Below, in pieces: positions 15,657 through 24,350 of a stretch of DNA of 64,000 nt (positions are counted from its first letter, which is position 1; each line of letters opens with the position of its first letter). This DNA comes from Rivibacter sp049446155. GTDB lineage: Bacteria > Pseudomonadota > Gammaproteobacteria > Burkholderiales > Burkholderiaceae_C. Position numbers and translations under genes: made by a program. The DNA lies in NCBI RefSeq assembly GCF_049446155.1, contig NZ_JBMSEE010000002.1:1-64000 (forward strand), written 5' to 3'. The notes under the pieces were generated by a model that saw only the letters and a program-made list of their open reading frames with translations, ran no database searches and was not told where the DNA came from.

Positions 15657-17354
15657 TTATGCCGGCTGCGCGGCCGCGCGGCCTTCGGCCGCCGGCTCCA
15701 CCACCTTCAGCACGCCCCACGCCAAGCGCGCCTGCGCGGCCAGCGCGACGGCGCCGACCACCGGGATCGCGAGCCACAGCCATTCGAACTGCGGCCACCA
15801 GCGGCGCGCGTACATCGCCAGCAGCAGCGGTGCGATCATCAGGCCGATGCGGCCCAGCGAGCGCGCGCTGTGGCCCAGCACCGCGCAGCCGGCCGCCAGG
15901 AAGACCGCCGAGGCGACGAACACCAGCGTGAACAGCGTCTCGAAGATCGGCGCCACCGCCCCGGTGCTCCAGCTGCCGAGCCGGTAGGGCAGGTAGACCA
16001 GGCACATCACCGCCAGCACGATGGCCAGCACGCGGGTGCGCAAGGCGCCACCGCCGTCGCCTTCGGGCGTGAGGCTGGGCTTGATCATCGGCAGCACGAT
16101 CAGGCACAGCAGGCCGGTGATGCCGTCGATCAACAGCGTCCTCGGGTAGCCGATCGCCTCGATCGCGATGCCCTGCCAGGTGGCCGAATACGAGATCGCG
16201 AGGTTCATCATCGCCATGTAGGCGGTGAACTGCGTGGCCGCGACCGCGGGGTTGGTCACGTCCATGAAGATCGCCGAGCGCGTGCCGTACATCAGGCCCT
16301 GCGCCACCGCGTAGAGCAAGGTCGCGACCCACATCGCGGTGATCAGCGCCGGCGGCGCGATGCGCTCGCCCTTGGCCGCCGGCATCACCCACTGGTGCTC
16401 GGTCAGCACGCCCATCAGATAGAACACCGGCACGCTCATCAGCGCGAGGTAGACGAACAGCGTGCGGCGGCGGCCGAGCTTGTCGGACAGCAGGCCGCCG
16501 ATGACCATCGAGATGGCCGAGATCACCTGCGACCACAGGCTCAGCCAGGCGATGCTGTCGTCGCTCATGCCGATCTCGACCGCGAGGTTGGACTGCAGCG
16601 CCAGCCCCAGGCTCATCGCGCCGGCCGGCAGCAGCGCGAAGCCGAGCCCCGCAAACGCGCCGCGCGTGCCGACGAAGCTGCGAAAGGCTTGCGCGGAGAA
16701 GCGCGCCACTTCGGCGCCCGCGGCGGCCCAGCCGGCGGCGCGCCTGGCGATCTCCTGGCGCGGCTCCTTCAGCGGCAGCACGATGAAGACGGTGACCGCG
16801 GCGATGCACCCGGCCACGAACATGAAGCCGCCCTTGATGCCGATCAGCGGCATCAGGAACAGCACGCCGCTGCCGCCCAGCGCCATGCCGATCGCCGCGC
16901 CGCCGAACATCACGCCGTTGGCCAGGCCGCGCTCGTCCTCGTGCAGCGTGTTGACTGCCAGCGCGTCGATCGCGACGTCCTGCATCGCGCCGAAGCTGTT
17001 GTGGATCAGCAGCACGCCGGTCAGCGCGCCGAGCTGTGCCGGCAGCTCCAGGCCCATGCAGGCCAGCAGCGTGACGACGAGCATGATCTGCGTGCCCAGG
17101 ATCCAGCCGCGCCGGCGCCCCAGCCGCTCGGACGCGAACACGTCGATGAACGGGCCGAAGGCCCACTTGAAGGCCCAGGGCAGGTAGAACGAACCGACGA
17201 AGGCGCCGATCTCGGCCGGCCCGACGTCCTGCCGGCGCAGCTGCGTGGCGATCGCGGTGGCGGCAAAGCCGAGCGGAATGCCCTCGGTGATGTAGAGAAA
17301 GAAGAAGGCCGTCAGGCGGCCGAAGCGGGTGGCAAGCAGGTTGGGCAGGCGCAT
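15657..17354 (-). CDS. MFS transporter, AmpG-like
   Basis: A 565-residue major facilitator with about 12-14 membrane segments. It resembles AmpG-type permeases, which import muropeptides in enterics: FFFLYITEGIPLGFAATAIA, FYLPWAFKWAFGPFID, LLIHNSFGAMQDVAIDALAV and FTAYMAMMNLAISYSATWQG. It is longer than E. coli AmpG because of a middle loop (residues about 375-395) and an extended C-terminus. ATG 17354 is chosen because longer readings enter the NTF2-like gene. It lies 35 bp after that gene on the same strand, so it may be the last gene of the lipid cluster or a separate unit. Its substrate is uncertain. Confidence 0.82.
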   Translation of the reverse strand: MRLPNLLATRFGRLTAFFFLYITEGIPLGFAATAIATQLRRQDVGPAEIGAFVGSFYLPWAFKWAFGPFIDVFASERLGRRRGWILGTQIMLVVTLLACMGLELPAQLGALTGVLLIHNSFGAMQDVAIDALAVNTLHEDERGLANGVMFGGAAIGMALGGSGVLFLMPLIGIKGGFMFVAGCIAAVTVFIVLPLKEPRQEIARRAAGWAAAGAEVARFSAQAFRSFVGTRGAFAGLGFALLPAGAMSLGLALQSNLAVEIGMSDDSIAWLSLWSQVISAISMVIGGLLSDKLGRRRTLFVYLALMSVPVFYLMGVLTEHQWVMPAAKGERIAPPALITAMWVATLLYAVAQGLMYGTRSAIFMDVTNPAVAATQFTAYMAMMNLAISYSATWQGIAIEAIGYPRTLLIDGITGLLCLIVLPMIKPSLTPEGDGGGALRTRVLAIVLAVMCLVYLPYRLGSWSTGAVAPIFETLFTLVFVASAVFLAAGCAVLGHSARSLGRIGLMIAPLLLAMYARRWWPQFEWLWLAIPVVGAVALAAQARLAWGVLKVVEPAAEGRAAAQPA

Positions 17355-17389
17355 CAACGGATTGTCCCGGATGCGCCCGGTCGCGACTT

Positions 17390-17836
17390 TCAGCGCGCCG
17401 ACAGCCGTCGGCGCAGCCAGCGCAAGGCTGCCCCCAGCAGCGGCACCATGTCGTAGACCGGCTGCGGATCCCAATGATCGCGGTGCAGCAGGAGGCGGCC
17501 GTCGGCGCCGAACCGCAGTTCGCTGGTTCCGTCGATCCGCTCGGTCTGCGCGCGCCCTCGACGGCGGAAGCTGAACGTCCACAGCACCAGGGCCGCGTCT
17601 TGCTCGAGCGCCGCCAGCTGGATGCGAAAGCGCGGCTGCTCGAGCTGCTCATACATGTGGGCGTAGACGCGCCGGATGGCATCAAGGCCGTTCGCGTCGT
17701 TGAACGGATCGATGAAGCGGGCCTCGGCAGCGTAGATCTCGTGCAATGCATCGAGCCGCGGCAAGCTGAGGTTCTCGAAGAACTGCACGACGCGCTGAAC
17801 GCGCGCGTCGTCGCTGACCGGTCGATCGCCTGCCAT
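17390..17836 (-). CDS. NTF2-like (SnoaL-type) protein
   Basis: A small 148-residue protein with the cone-like NTF2 fold pattern: an N-terminal helix (RVQRVVQFFENLS), DALHEIYAAEARFIDPFNDANG, then beta strands ending LLLHRDHWDPQPVYDMVPLLG. Such proteins act as ligand-binding or isomerase-like domains. It starts three bases after the upstream SDR stop and therefore belongs to the lipid-modification operon, where I remember NTF2-like genes as regular members. There is no signal peptide. The C-terminus is Arg-rich (LRWLRRRLSAR). Confidence 0.82.
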   Translation of the reverse strand: MAGDRPVSDDARVQRVVQFFENLSLPRLDALHEIYAAEARFIDPFNDANGLDAIRRVYAHMYEQLEQPRFRIQLAALEQDAALVLWTFSFRRRGRAQTERIDGTSELRFGADGRLLLHRDHWDPQPVYDMVPLLGAALRWLRRRLSAR

Positions 17837-17839
17837 GGT

Positions 17840-18613
17840 TCAGATTCCGGTGCTGCGGCGCACGGCCGCGACGTAGAGGCGGTGCGGCAGCAGCCCAAGC
17901 AGCTTGAGCGGCACCGTGAAGCGCCATGGGAAATGGATCTCGAAGCGACCGCGCGCCCAGCCCCGAAGAATGTGCCGCGCCGCCTCCTCGGGCGTGATCA
18001 ACGCCGGCATCGCAAAATCGTTCTGCGCCGTCAGCGGCGTGTCGACGAAGCCCGGATTGATCACCGAGACGCCGAGGCCTTGAGGCGCGAGGTCGATGTA
18101 CAGCGTCTGCGCCAGGTGCAGCAGCGCCGCCTTGCTCGGCCCGTAGGCCAGCGCCTGGGGCAGCCCGCGGTAGCCTGCCACGCTGGCGACCAGGCTGAGA
18201 TGGCCGTCGCCTTGCGCGATCAGCGTGGGCAGCAGGGCATCGAGCCAGCGCACGGCACCGAGGTAGTTGACGTCGAGATGGCGGCTCATTTCCGCCGCGT
18301 CAAAGTGTTGCGCACGCATCGGCCGATAGTGGCCGGCGCAGTACATCGCGAGGTCGATGCGGCCATGCCGCGCGAGCAGCTGCCGTGCCGCGCTGCGCAG
18401 CGCGGTCGCGTCGCACACGTCGAGCGGCAATGAGCAGCTGCCCGGATGGTCCCGCACGAAGGCCTCCAGCGCCCCCGCCTGGCGCGCCGAGACCGCCACC
18501 TTGGCGCCTTGCGCGTGCAGCATCGAGGCGGTGGCGCGCCCGATGCCTGACGATGCGCCGACGACCCAGGCGACGCGGCCGGCCCATTGCTTCAGGCGAG
18601 GATTGGCGGCCAT
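17840..18613 (-). CDS. Short-chain dehydrogenase/reductase of the lipid cluster
   Basis: A 257-residue NAD(P)-dependent oxidoreductase with the Rossmann motif GASSGIGRA and the catalytic Ser and YGPSK (Tyr-x-x-x-Lys). The usual NNAG motif is changed to YCAG. A hydrophobic, basic C-terminus (FTVPLKLLGLLPHRLYVAAVRR) may associate with membranes, which suits a lipid or sterol-like substrate. It sits between the DUF3833 and NTF2-like genes with gaps of 18 and 3 bp. The substrate is unknown; a role in processing modified fatty acyl chains is inferred from context. Confidence 0.87.
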   Translation of the reverse strand: MAANPRLKQWAGRVAWVVGASSGIGRATASMLHAQGAKVAVSARQAGALEAFVRDHPGSCSLPLDVCDATALRSAARQLLARHGRIDLAMYCAGHYRPMRAQHFDAAEMSRHLDVNYLGAVRWLDALLPTLIAQGDGHLSLVASVAGYRGLPQALAYGPSKAALLHLAQTLYIDLAPQGLGVSVINPGFVDTPLTAQNDFAMPALITPEEAARHILRGWARGRFEIHFPWRFTVPLKLLGLLPHRLYVAAVRRSTGI

Positions 18614-18631
18614 GGCGAGACGAGCCGCGGT

Positions 18632-19165
18632 TCAGGGTTTCGTGAAGGCCAGCGTGACCTCGCCGACGCGCACGCCCCACTTGCTCATCGCGGCGCGGTT
18701 GAGCACCGTGCGCTCGTCGACGGCGAACATCCAGTCGTCGAAGTCGATCTCCCAGGTGCGGCCGTCCACCGGCACGCGCAGCGTGTAGCGCCAGCGAAAG
18801 GCCGCGCCGGACTGCGCGCCCTCGGCCTGGCCGACCACGTCGTCGGCGGTGCCGCTGAAGCGGCCGTCGGGACCACGCACGAGCCGCCAGACGCGACGCT
18901 GGCGTTCGCCGTCGCTGAAGACGAACTGCTCGTCCAGCGTGCCGACATCACCCTCCCAGCGAGCGTCCATCGTCACGGTGAAGCGGCGCAGCACCTTGCC
19001 CGAGCGGTCGCTGACCAGGCCGTGGGCGAGCACGCGGCCGTCGAAGTAGCTGCGCAGGTCGAAGGCCGGCTTCTCGTGGCGGTAGACGTCCAGTCCCGGG
19101 CCTGCGCAGCCCGCCAGCAGAAAGGCAGCGGCGCCAACGGCCGCTGTGCGGCGAATCAGGTTCAT
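18632..19165 (-). CDS. DUF3833 family lipoprotein
   Basis: A 177-residue lipoprotein with signal and lipobox LAGC (Cys20). The mature part starts near GPGLDVYRHEKPAFDLRSYFDG and shows strands and conserved-looking motifs (VTMDARWEG, WRLVRGPDG, YTLRVPVDGRTWEIDFDDWM) of DUF3833. The lipocalin-like beta pattern hints at binding or carrying lipid in the periplasm or at the membranes. The start overlaps the MFS stop by four bases (ATGA), so it is firmly in the operon. The family function is not established. Confidence 0.85.
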   Translation of the reverse strand: MNLIRRTAAVGAAAFLLAGCAGPGLDVYRHEKPAFDLRSYFDGRVLAHGLVSDRSGKVLRRFTVTMDARWEGDVGTLDEQFVFSDGERQRRVWRLVRGPDGRFSGTADDVVGQAEGAQSGAAFRWRYTLRVPVDGRTWEIDFDDWMFAVDERTVLNRAAMSKWGVRVGEVTLAFTKP

Positions 19166-20424
19166 GCGCGAACTCCTTGCTGAAGATCGTGGTGTCGCCA
19201 GCGCCACAGCAAGGCGGCCGCGGCGAGCTTGAGCGCACACGGCACGGCAACGTAGGCGGCGGCGAGCGCCTGCAGCGCCTGCGCGTCGCGCGTGCCGGGC
19301 GCATAGCCGGCCAGCGCGAGCGCGGGCAGCGCGACGCCGGCCGCGAGGCCGAGGTTGAGCTTGGTCGCCGCGGTCCACCAGCCGGCGTAGGCACCCTCCG
19401 CGCGCAGCGCATGGCCGCTGCGCTGCACGACGCCGGTGAGCAGCGCACCGGGCAAGACGAGGTCGGCACCGAGTGCCATGCCGCTGGCGACGCACACCGC
19501 GAGGAAGCCGACGCCGTCGCCGGCGCCGAGCGCCAGCGTGCCGGCGAAGCTCGCCGCCGCGAGGAGCATGGCGGCGAGCCAGCAGGCCGCGAGGCCGTGA
19601 CGGCGTACCGCTCGAAGCCAGGGCCACACGGCCAGCACGGCCGCGGCGAAGTAGGCGCCCAGGAACAGCGGCAGCGATCCGGGCAGCTGGAGGCGGTCAC
19701 GCACGAAGAACACCAGCAGCGTTGCCGGGACGGCGGCCGCAATGCCATTGAGCATGAACACCGCGAGCAGGCCGCGAAAGCGCGCGTCGGACAGCGGCAG
19801 GCGCCAATCGCTGCCGCCGTGCGCCGTCCCACGGGCGTCGGCGCTCGGTCCTCGTGCCAGGCCCCACAGGCCCAGCAGCATCGCGATCGCCAGCAGCGCG
19901 CTGGTAGCATCCAGGCCGGCGCGCGCCGGCAGCACGCTGGCCAGCAGCACGCCGATCACGCCCAGGCCTTCGCGCCAGGCCGTGACGCGGGCGCGCTGCA
20001 GCGCATCGCCGCCCAGGCGTGTTCCCCAGGCCTGGTGCACGATGCTCAGCACGCTGTAGCTGACATAGGCGGCGACCAGTCCCACGGCCAGCATCGCGAG
20101 GGAAGCGCCGGCCGGCACGAGGAACAGGGCGGCGAACGCGCCCGCGGCGACTGTCGCGGCCGCTGCGGCGGCGAACCAGGCGCTGCGTACCGAACGCGCG
20201 AACAGCCGGTCGACCGCCGGGCCGATGAAGGGGTCGAGGCCCGCATCGACGAACCGCGTGGCGAGCAGCACCGCCCCCAGCGTCGCAAGCGGCACGTCGT
20301 GCGTGCGCGCGTAGTGGTCGGGCAGGTTCACGTACAGCGGCAGCGCCAGAAAGGCCAGCGGCAGGCCGAGCGCGCCGTAGCGCAGTCCTGCCCAGGTACC
20401 GATCGGCCGCGCACCGGTGCTCAT
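19162..20424 (-). CDS. MFS transporter of the lipid-modification cluster (GPH-like)
   Basis: A 420-residue major facilitator with about 12 membrane segments, closest by eye to the glycoside-pentoside-hexuronide type (opening GLRYGALGLPLAFLALPLYVNLPDHYA, and DAGLDPFIGPAVDRLF). In gene neighbourhoods of this kind the transporter is commonly annotated as a sugar transporter, but a lipid-related cargo is more plausible from context. Four-base overlaps with both neighbours (chalcone-isomerase-like upstream, DUF3833 downstream) show translational coupling. Confidence 0.85.
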   Translation of the reverse strand: MSTGARPIGTWAGLRYGALGLPLAFLALPLYVNLPDHYARTHDVPLATLGAVLLATRFVDAGLDPFIGPAVDRLFARSVRSAWFAAAAAATVAAGAFAALFLVPAGASLAMLAVGLVAAYVSYSVLSIVHQAWGTRLGGDALQRARVTAWREGLGVIGVLLASVLPARAGLDATSALLAIAMLLGLWGLARGPSADARGTAHGGSDWRLPLSDARFRGLLAVFMLNGIAAAVPATLLVFFVRDRLQLPGSLPLFLGAYFAAAVLAVWPWLRAVRRHGLAACWLAAMLLAAASFAGTLALGAGDGVGFLAVCVASGMALGADLVLPGALLTGVVQRSGHALRAEGAYAGWWTAATKLNLGLAAGVALPALALAGYAPGTRDAQALQALAAAYVAVPCALKLAAAALLWRWRHHDLQQGVRA

Positions 20425-20948
20425 GGCGCGTGACCCAGCAGCTGCAGGCGAAGCTGCGGCTCGGTCGTGGTCTCGGCCAGCCAGATGCCGAAGAAGCGGC
20501 GCGCGAAGTCGGCGTCTTCGATGGTCGCGGTGGGCCGGCCGTTGTGCCAGAAGGCCGCGAGTCCGCTCGGCCGGTACAGGCCGCAAAGCCGGTCGCCGGC
20601 CGCCACGTCGGGAAAGGCGCGTTCCATCGCAGCGCGCCACGCGGCGGCCTGCGTCTGCTCGATGGGGCCGAGGCGGCGCATCAGCTCGATCGAGCGCTGC
20701 GCGATGTCGCGGCCGTCGAGCCGGCGCGCGTAGACGAGCTCGAGCACGAACGGCTCGCGCTCGAACTGCGCGCCACGGAAGCCGGCCTGTGCCCACAGGC
20801 GCGCGTCGTAGACCGTGAAGCCGAGATAGCGCATCCGGCCGCGACCGATGGGCCGTGCCATCGGCAGCGCGGCGGCGATCTCCGGTGCCGGCGCGTCGGC
20901 CTGGGCACGCGCCGCAAGACAAGGCCACGCCGCCAGCGCGGCGAGCAT
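20421..20948 (-). CDS. Chalcone-isomerase-like exported protein
   Basis: A 175-residue protein with a short hydrophobic, Ala-rich N-terminus (LAALAAWPCLAARAQA) that looks like a signal peptide, followed by a chalcone-isomerase-like domain: MRYLGFTVYDARLWAQAGF, FVLELVYARRLDGRDIAQRS, FWHNGRPTATIEDADFARRFFGIWL. Bacterial members are thought to bind fatty acids rather than flavonoids. ATG 20948 is chosen; it lies 16 bp after the methyltransferase stop. The stop overlaps the MFS start (ATGA). It is a constant partner of the Cfa-like gene in this type of operon, from memory. Confidence 0.83.
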   Translation of the reverse strand: MLAALAAWPCLAARAQADAPAPEIAAALPMARPIGRGRMRYLGFTVYDARLWAQAGFRGAQFEREPFVLELVYARRLDGRDIAQRSIELMRRLGPIEQTQAAAWRAAMERAFPDVAAGDRLCGLYRPSGLAAFWHNGRPTATIEDADFARRFFGIWLAETTTEPQLRLQLLGHAP

Positions 20949-20964
20949 GCGGCGGCGCGTGCCA

Positions 20965-22209
20965 TCAGGTCGTGCGCCGCAGCGTGAACTGGACGACGTC
21001 GGTGCTGCCATGGTCGAAGGCCGCCTCGCAGTAGGCGAGATAGAAGTTCCAGATGCGCAGGAATCGATCGTCGAAGCCCTGTCGACGCACCTCGGCCTCG
21101 CGCGCCAGGAAGGCGTGCCGCCAGCGGCGCAGCGTCTCGGCGTAATCGCGGCCGAATGCGAAGCGCTGCTCCACCGCGAATCCGCGGCGCCGTGCCTCGG
21201 CCTCGAAGGCCGCGACGCTGGGCAGCAGGCCGCCGGGAAAGATGTACTGCTGGATGAAGTCGGTCGAGTGCAGGTAGCGCTCGAACAGGTCGTCGCGGAT
21301 CGTGATGCTCTGGATGCAGGCCCGTCCACCCGGCACAAGGCTGCGGCTCAGCGTGTCGAACCAGCTGCCCCAGTATGCGTGCCCCACGGCTTCGAACATC
21401 TCGATCGAGACCACCGCATCGAACGGCTGCCGCGCCAACTCGGCGGGCAGGTCGCGGTAGTCCGCGAGTCGCAGGTCCACGCGGTCGCCCAGCCCGGCAG
21501 CGGCGATGCGCTCGCGTCCCCAGGCCAGCTGCTCGCGCGACAGGGTCACGCCGGCGACCCGGGCGCCGAACTCGGTCGCCGCCGTCTGGGCAAGGCTGCC
21601 CCAGCCGCAGCCGATCTCGAGCAGCCGCGAACCTTCGCGGACGCCGGCCTGATCGAGCGCGCGCCGCTGCTTGGCGCGCTGGGCTTCGGCCAGCGGCCGG
21701 GTGAGGTCGCCTTCGAACCAGGCGCTCGAGTAGCTCATGCTCTCGTCCAGCCACAGCGCATAGAACGGGTTGCCCAGGTCGTAGTGCGCATGGACGTTGC
21801 GGGCACTGCCGCGGCGCGAGTTGCGGTTGAGCGCGTGGCGCAGCCGGTGCAGCGCCGAACCCCACCACGAGCCGTACATCACCCGCTCGAGCACCTCGCG
21901 GTTGGCGAGCATCAGGCCGATCAGCGCCGGCAGGTCGGCGGTGTCCCATTCGCCTTCAAGGTAGCCTTCGGCGAAGCCGATGTCGCCGGCGCGCAGGGCG
22001 CGATCGAAGCAGCGCGCATCGCGCACGCGCAAGGCGGCGTGCGGCGCGCCGCGGCCGAAGCGCAGTTGCGAGCCGTCGGGCATCGAGAGCTCGAGCTGCC
22101 CCACGGCCAGTCGTTCGAGCAGGCGCATCACGGTTCGCGCCGCGCGCGGTGGCCGCCACGCAGCCGCGGGGGACGCCAGGTGCGCCTGGCCGGCAAGGGG
22201 TTGGTTCAT
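20965..22209 (-). CDS. Cfa-like SAM-dependent lipid methyltransferase with altered active site
   Basis: A 414-residue member of the cyclopropane synthase superfamily with the SAM motif LEIGCGWGSL (197-206) and SIEMFEAVGHAYW. Two residues expected in true Cfa are replaced: the Cys of YSCAYF is Ser162 (YSSAWF), and the His of NHGI is Gln300 (IQSI). Glu273 and Tyr356 are retained. Both changed positions belong to the bicarbonate/active-site group of E. coli Cfa, as I recall, so the reaction may be plain methylation of an unsaturated chain rather than cyclopropanation. This fits a branched or furan fatty-acid pathway, which is inference. Its start overlaps the DUF1365 stop by four bases. Confidence 0.88.
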   Translation of the reverse strand: MNQPLAGQAHLASPAAAWRPPRAARTVMRLLERLAVGQLELSMPDGSQLRFGRGAPHAALRVRDARCFDRALRAGDIGFAEGYLEGEWDTADLPALIGLMLANREVLERVMYGSWWGSALHRLRHALNRNSRRGSARNVHAHYDLGNPFYALWLDESMSYSSAWFEGDLTRPLAEAQRAKQRRALDQAGVREGSRLLEIGCGWGSLAQTAATEFGARVAGVTLSREQLAWGRERIAAAGLGDRVDLRLADYRDLPAELARQPFDAVVSIEMFEAVGHAYWGSWFDTLSRSLVPGGRACIQSITIRDDLFERYLHSTDFIQQYIFPGGLLPSVAAFEAEARRRGFAVEQRFAFGRDYAETLRRWRHAFLAREAEVRRQGFDDRFLRIWNFYLAYCEAAFDHGSTDVVQFTLRRTT

Positions 22210-22967
22210 CGCGTCACGAAGCGCTCGGGCGCCGCTGGTTGACGATGGAAGGGCACGCGCTTGGCCGCCAGGCGCAGCGCCTGCCAGTGGATGCGTGCGA
22301 CGATGCCAAGCGACAGCAGCGGCATGCGCAGCAGCGCGCGGCGTGCGCTGAGGGCGGTCAGCGGCTCGAGCGCACCGTGCGCGCCGGTGAGCAGCAGCGG
22401 GCCTTGCGCATCGTGGTGGTCGATGCGCACCGAGGTGCGGCGCATCGCCTCGTCGCGTTCGAAGCGGAACCGGTAGTGGCCTTCGACGGCGCAGAACGGC
22501 GAGACGTGGAAGACCTTGGCCGCCTGCACCTCGCGGCCCCAGTCCAGCTGCGGTCCGCTCATCAGGTAGGCGTGGCGTTCGCCGAACGTGTTGTTGACCT
22601 CCGCCAGCGCCGCGGCGAGCGAGCCGTCGGCGCGGTGCGCATACCAGAAGCTCACCGGCTTGAAGGTGTGGCCGAGCACGCGCGGATAGGTGTGCAGCCA
22701 CACCTCGCCGTCGGCTTCGTGGCGCAGGCCTTCGGCTTGGAGCAGTTCGTCGAACCACGCGAGTGCGTCGGCACGTCCGTCGCCGTGGTCGGCATCGTGG
22801 AACGAGAGCGCCGCGAAGCGGTTGCGCTGCAGTGCGGGTGCCGGGTGCTCGCGCAAGGCGCGCATCGGCAGCATCAGGAAATAGTGGCTGTAGCGAAAGG
22901 CGTGCTCGCGCGGACGCAGCCGGTGGTGCCACACCTCGCCGAAGCCGATCAGCGCAGAGGCATCCAT
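22206..22967 (-). CDS. DUF1365 family protein
   Basis: A 253-residue protein of DUF1365, nearly always found beside a flavin amine-oxidase-like gene and a Cfa-like gene. Typical stretches are HHRLRPREHAFRYSHYFLML, VWLHTYPRVLGHTFKPVSFW, LAEVNNTFGERHAYLM and KVFHVSPFCAVEGHYRFRF. The repeated His and Asn positions look catalytic or metal-related, but no biochemistry is known to me. It overlaps the upstream oxidoreductase gene by one base (TGATG) and the downstream methyltransferase by four, so it is tightly coupled to both. Confidence 0.9.
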   Translation of the reverse strand: MDASALIGFGEVWHHRLRPREHAFRYSHYFLMLPMRALREHPAPALQRNRFAALSFHDADHGDGRADALAWFDELLQAEGLRHEADGEVWLHTYPRVLGHTFKPVSFWYAHRADGSLAAALAEVNNTFGERHAYLMSGPQLDWGREVQAAKVFHVSPFCAVEGHYRFRFERDEAMRRTSVRIDHHDAQGPLLLTGAHGALEPLTALSARRALLRMPLLSLGIVARIHWQALRLAAKRVPFHRQPAAPERFVTR

Positions 22968-24262
22968 CAGGCGGCCCCCTGCCATGGCCGCTCGCTGTGG
23001 GCCAGCAGGGCTTCGGCGGCGGCGAGGCCGGACGCCAATCCGTCCTCGTGGAAGCCGTAGCCGGTCCAGGCCCCGCAGAACCAGATGCGCTGCTGCCCCT
23101 GGACCTCGGGCAGGCGCCGCTGCGCCTCGATCGCCGCCTGGTCGAACACCGGGTGCGCGTAGACGAGGCGACGCAGCACGCTTTCGGGCCGCGGCTCGCG
23201 CAGCGGGTTGAGCGTGACGATCACCGGCGTGCGCCAGGGCAGCGGCTGCAGGCGCTGCAGCAGGTAGTGGAGGCACACGGCGCGCTCGCCGCGGTTCGTG
23301 TCAGAGGCCTCGTAGTTCCAGGCTGCCCAGGCGCCGTGGCGCCTGGGCAGCAGGCTCGCGTCGGTGTGCAGCAGGGCCCGATTGGACTGGTAGCGGATCG
23401 CGCCGAGGATGTGACGCTCGACCGGCGTCGCGCCGTCGCCGAGCAGCGCGAGCGCCTCGTCGCTGTGGCAGGCCATCACGACCTGGTCGAAGTGCTCGAA
23501 GGCGTCCAGCGTACGCACGCCGACGCCGGCATCGCGCCGCACGATCTCGAGCACCGGTGTCGACAGCCGTGCATCGGGCAGCTGCTCCACGATGCGCCGC
23601 ACGTAGTGGCGCGAGCCGCCGCGCACCGTGTGCCACTGCGGCCGGTCGTCGATCTGCAGCAGGCCATGGTTGTGGCAGAAGCGCACCAGCGTCTCGATGG
23701 GAAAGCGCAGCATCTGCTCGGTCGGGCACGACCAGATGCACGCGATCATCGGCAGCAGGTACCACTGCCGGAACGGCCGGCCGAAGCCATGCCGGTCCAG
23801 GAAGTCGGCCACCGGCTCGCGCCGTTCGCCATCGCCGCCGCGCTGCGCCAGTTCGGTTGCCAGCCGATTGAAGCGGGCAATGTCCGCGAGCATTCGCCAG
23901 AACGAGGGGCGCAACAGGTTGCGGCGCTGCGCGAAGACCGCGCCCAGGCTGCTGCCCGCCCATTCGACGCCGGCCGACTGCACCGAGAACGACATGTCCG
24001 ATGGCGCTGTGGCCACGCCGAGCTCGCCGAACAGGCTCACCAGCTTGGGATAGGTGCGGTGGTTGAAGACCAGGAAGCCGGTATCGACGCCATGCTCGAT
24101 GCCGTCGATGGCGATGTCGACCGTGTTCGCGTGGCCGCCGAAATGGCTGCCTGCTTCGAACAAGGTGATGCGCCGCCCGGCCGCGTGCAGCCGCCGCGCG
24201 GCAGCGAGGCCCGAGATGCCGGAGCCGATGACGGCGATGCGTTCCACGTTGCTTGAACTCAT
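22967..24262 (-). CDS. FAD/NAD(P)-binding oxidoreductase (amine-oxidase-like), first gene of lipid cluster
   Basis: A 431-residue flavoprotein with an N-terminal dinucleotide fold GSGISGLAAARRL and the acidic strand end TLFEAG. The C-terminal flavin-contact region contains WFCGAWTGYGFHEDGLASGL. It resembles the NAD(P)/FAD desaturase-like proteins paired with DUF1365 and Cfa-like enzymes. A dehydrogenation of a methylated acyl chain would fit. It is the promoter-proximal gene, with a sigma-70-like promoter at 24276-24305 and a predicted leader of only about seven bases and no Shine-Dalgarno. Confidence 0.9.
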   Translation of the reverse strand: MSSSNVERIAVIGSGISGLAAARRLHAAGRRITLFEAGSHFGGHANTVDIAIDGIEHGVDTGFLVFNHRTYPKLVSLFGELGVATAPSDMSFSVQSAGVEWAGSSLGAVFAQRRNLLRPSFWRMLADIARFNRLATELAQRGGDGERREPVADFLDRHGFGRPFRQWYLLPMIACIWSCPTEQMLRFPIETLVRFCHNHGLLQIDDRPQWHTVRGGSRHYVRRIVEQLPDARLSTPVLEIVRRDAGVGVRTLDAFEHFDQVVMACHSDEALALLGDGATPVERHILGAIRYQSNRALLHTDASLLPRRHGAWAAWNYEASDTNRGERAVCLHYLLQRLQPLPWRTPVIVTLNPLREPRPESVLRRLVYAHPVFDQAAIEAQRRLPEVQGQQRIWFCGAWTGYGFHEDGLASGLAAAEALLAHSERPWQGAA

Positions 24263-24275
24263 TGGTATGTGACGA

Positions 24276-24305
24276 ATACTAATCGGTTCACGAAATGACC
24301 GTCAA
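24276..24305 (-). promoter_or_regulatory. Sigma-70-like promoter of the lipid-modification operon
   Basis: Read on the minus strand, TTGACG (24305-24300) and TAGTAT (24281-24276) are 18 bp apart and match the -35 and -10 consensus at five and four of six positions. The start codon at 24262 is about seven bases after the expected start of transcription. The spacer contains repeat copy 24278-24290, so repressor binding there would block the promoter. Confidence 0.6.
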
Positions 24306-24331
24306 GTTCAAATAACGTACTCATCGGTTCA
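24278..24331. promoter_or_regulatory. Two 13-bp direct repeats, candidate TetR operators
   Basis: ACTAATCGGTTCA (24278-24290) and ACTCATCGGTTCA (24319-24331) differ at one base and are 41 bp apart, close to four helical turns. The first lies between the -35 and -10 of the operon promoter. The second lies just upstream of TAGAAT (24339-24344), a -10 that would start the TetR transcript at its own ATG. The first copy also begins an imperfect inverted repeat, CGGTTCA-CGAAA-TGACCG (24284-24301). Confidence 0.55.
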
Positions 24332-24350
24332 ATCGGCATAGAATGCGGGC

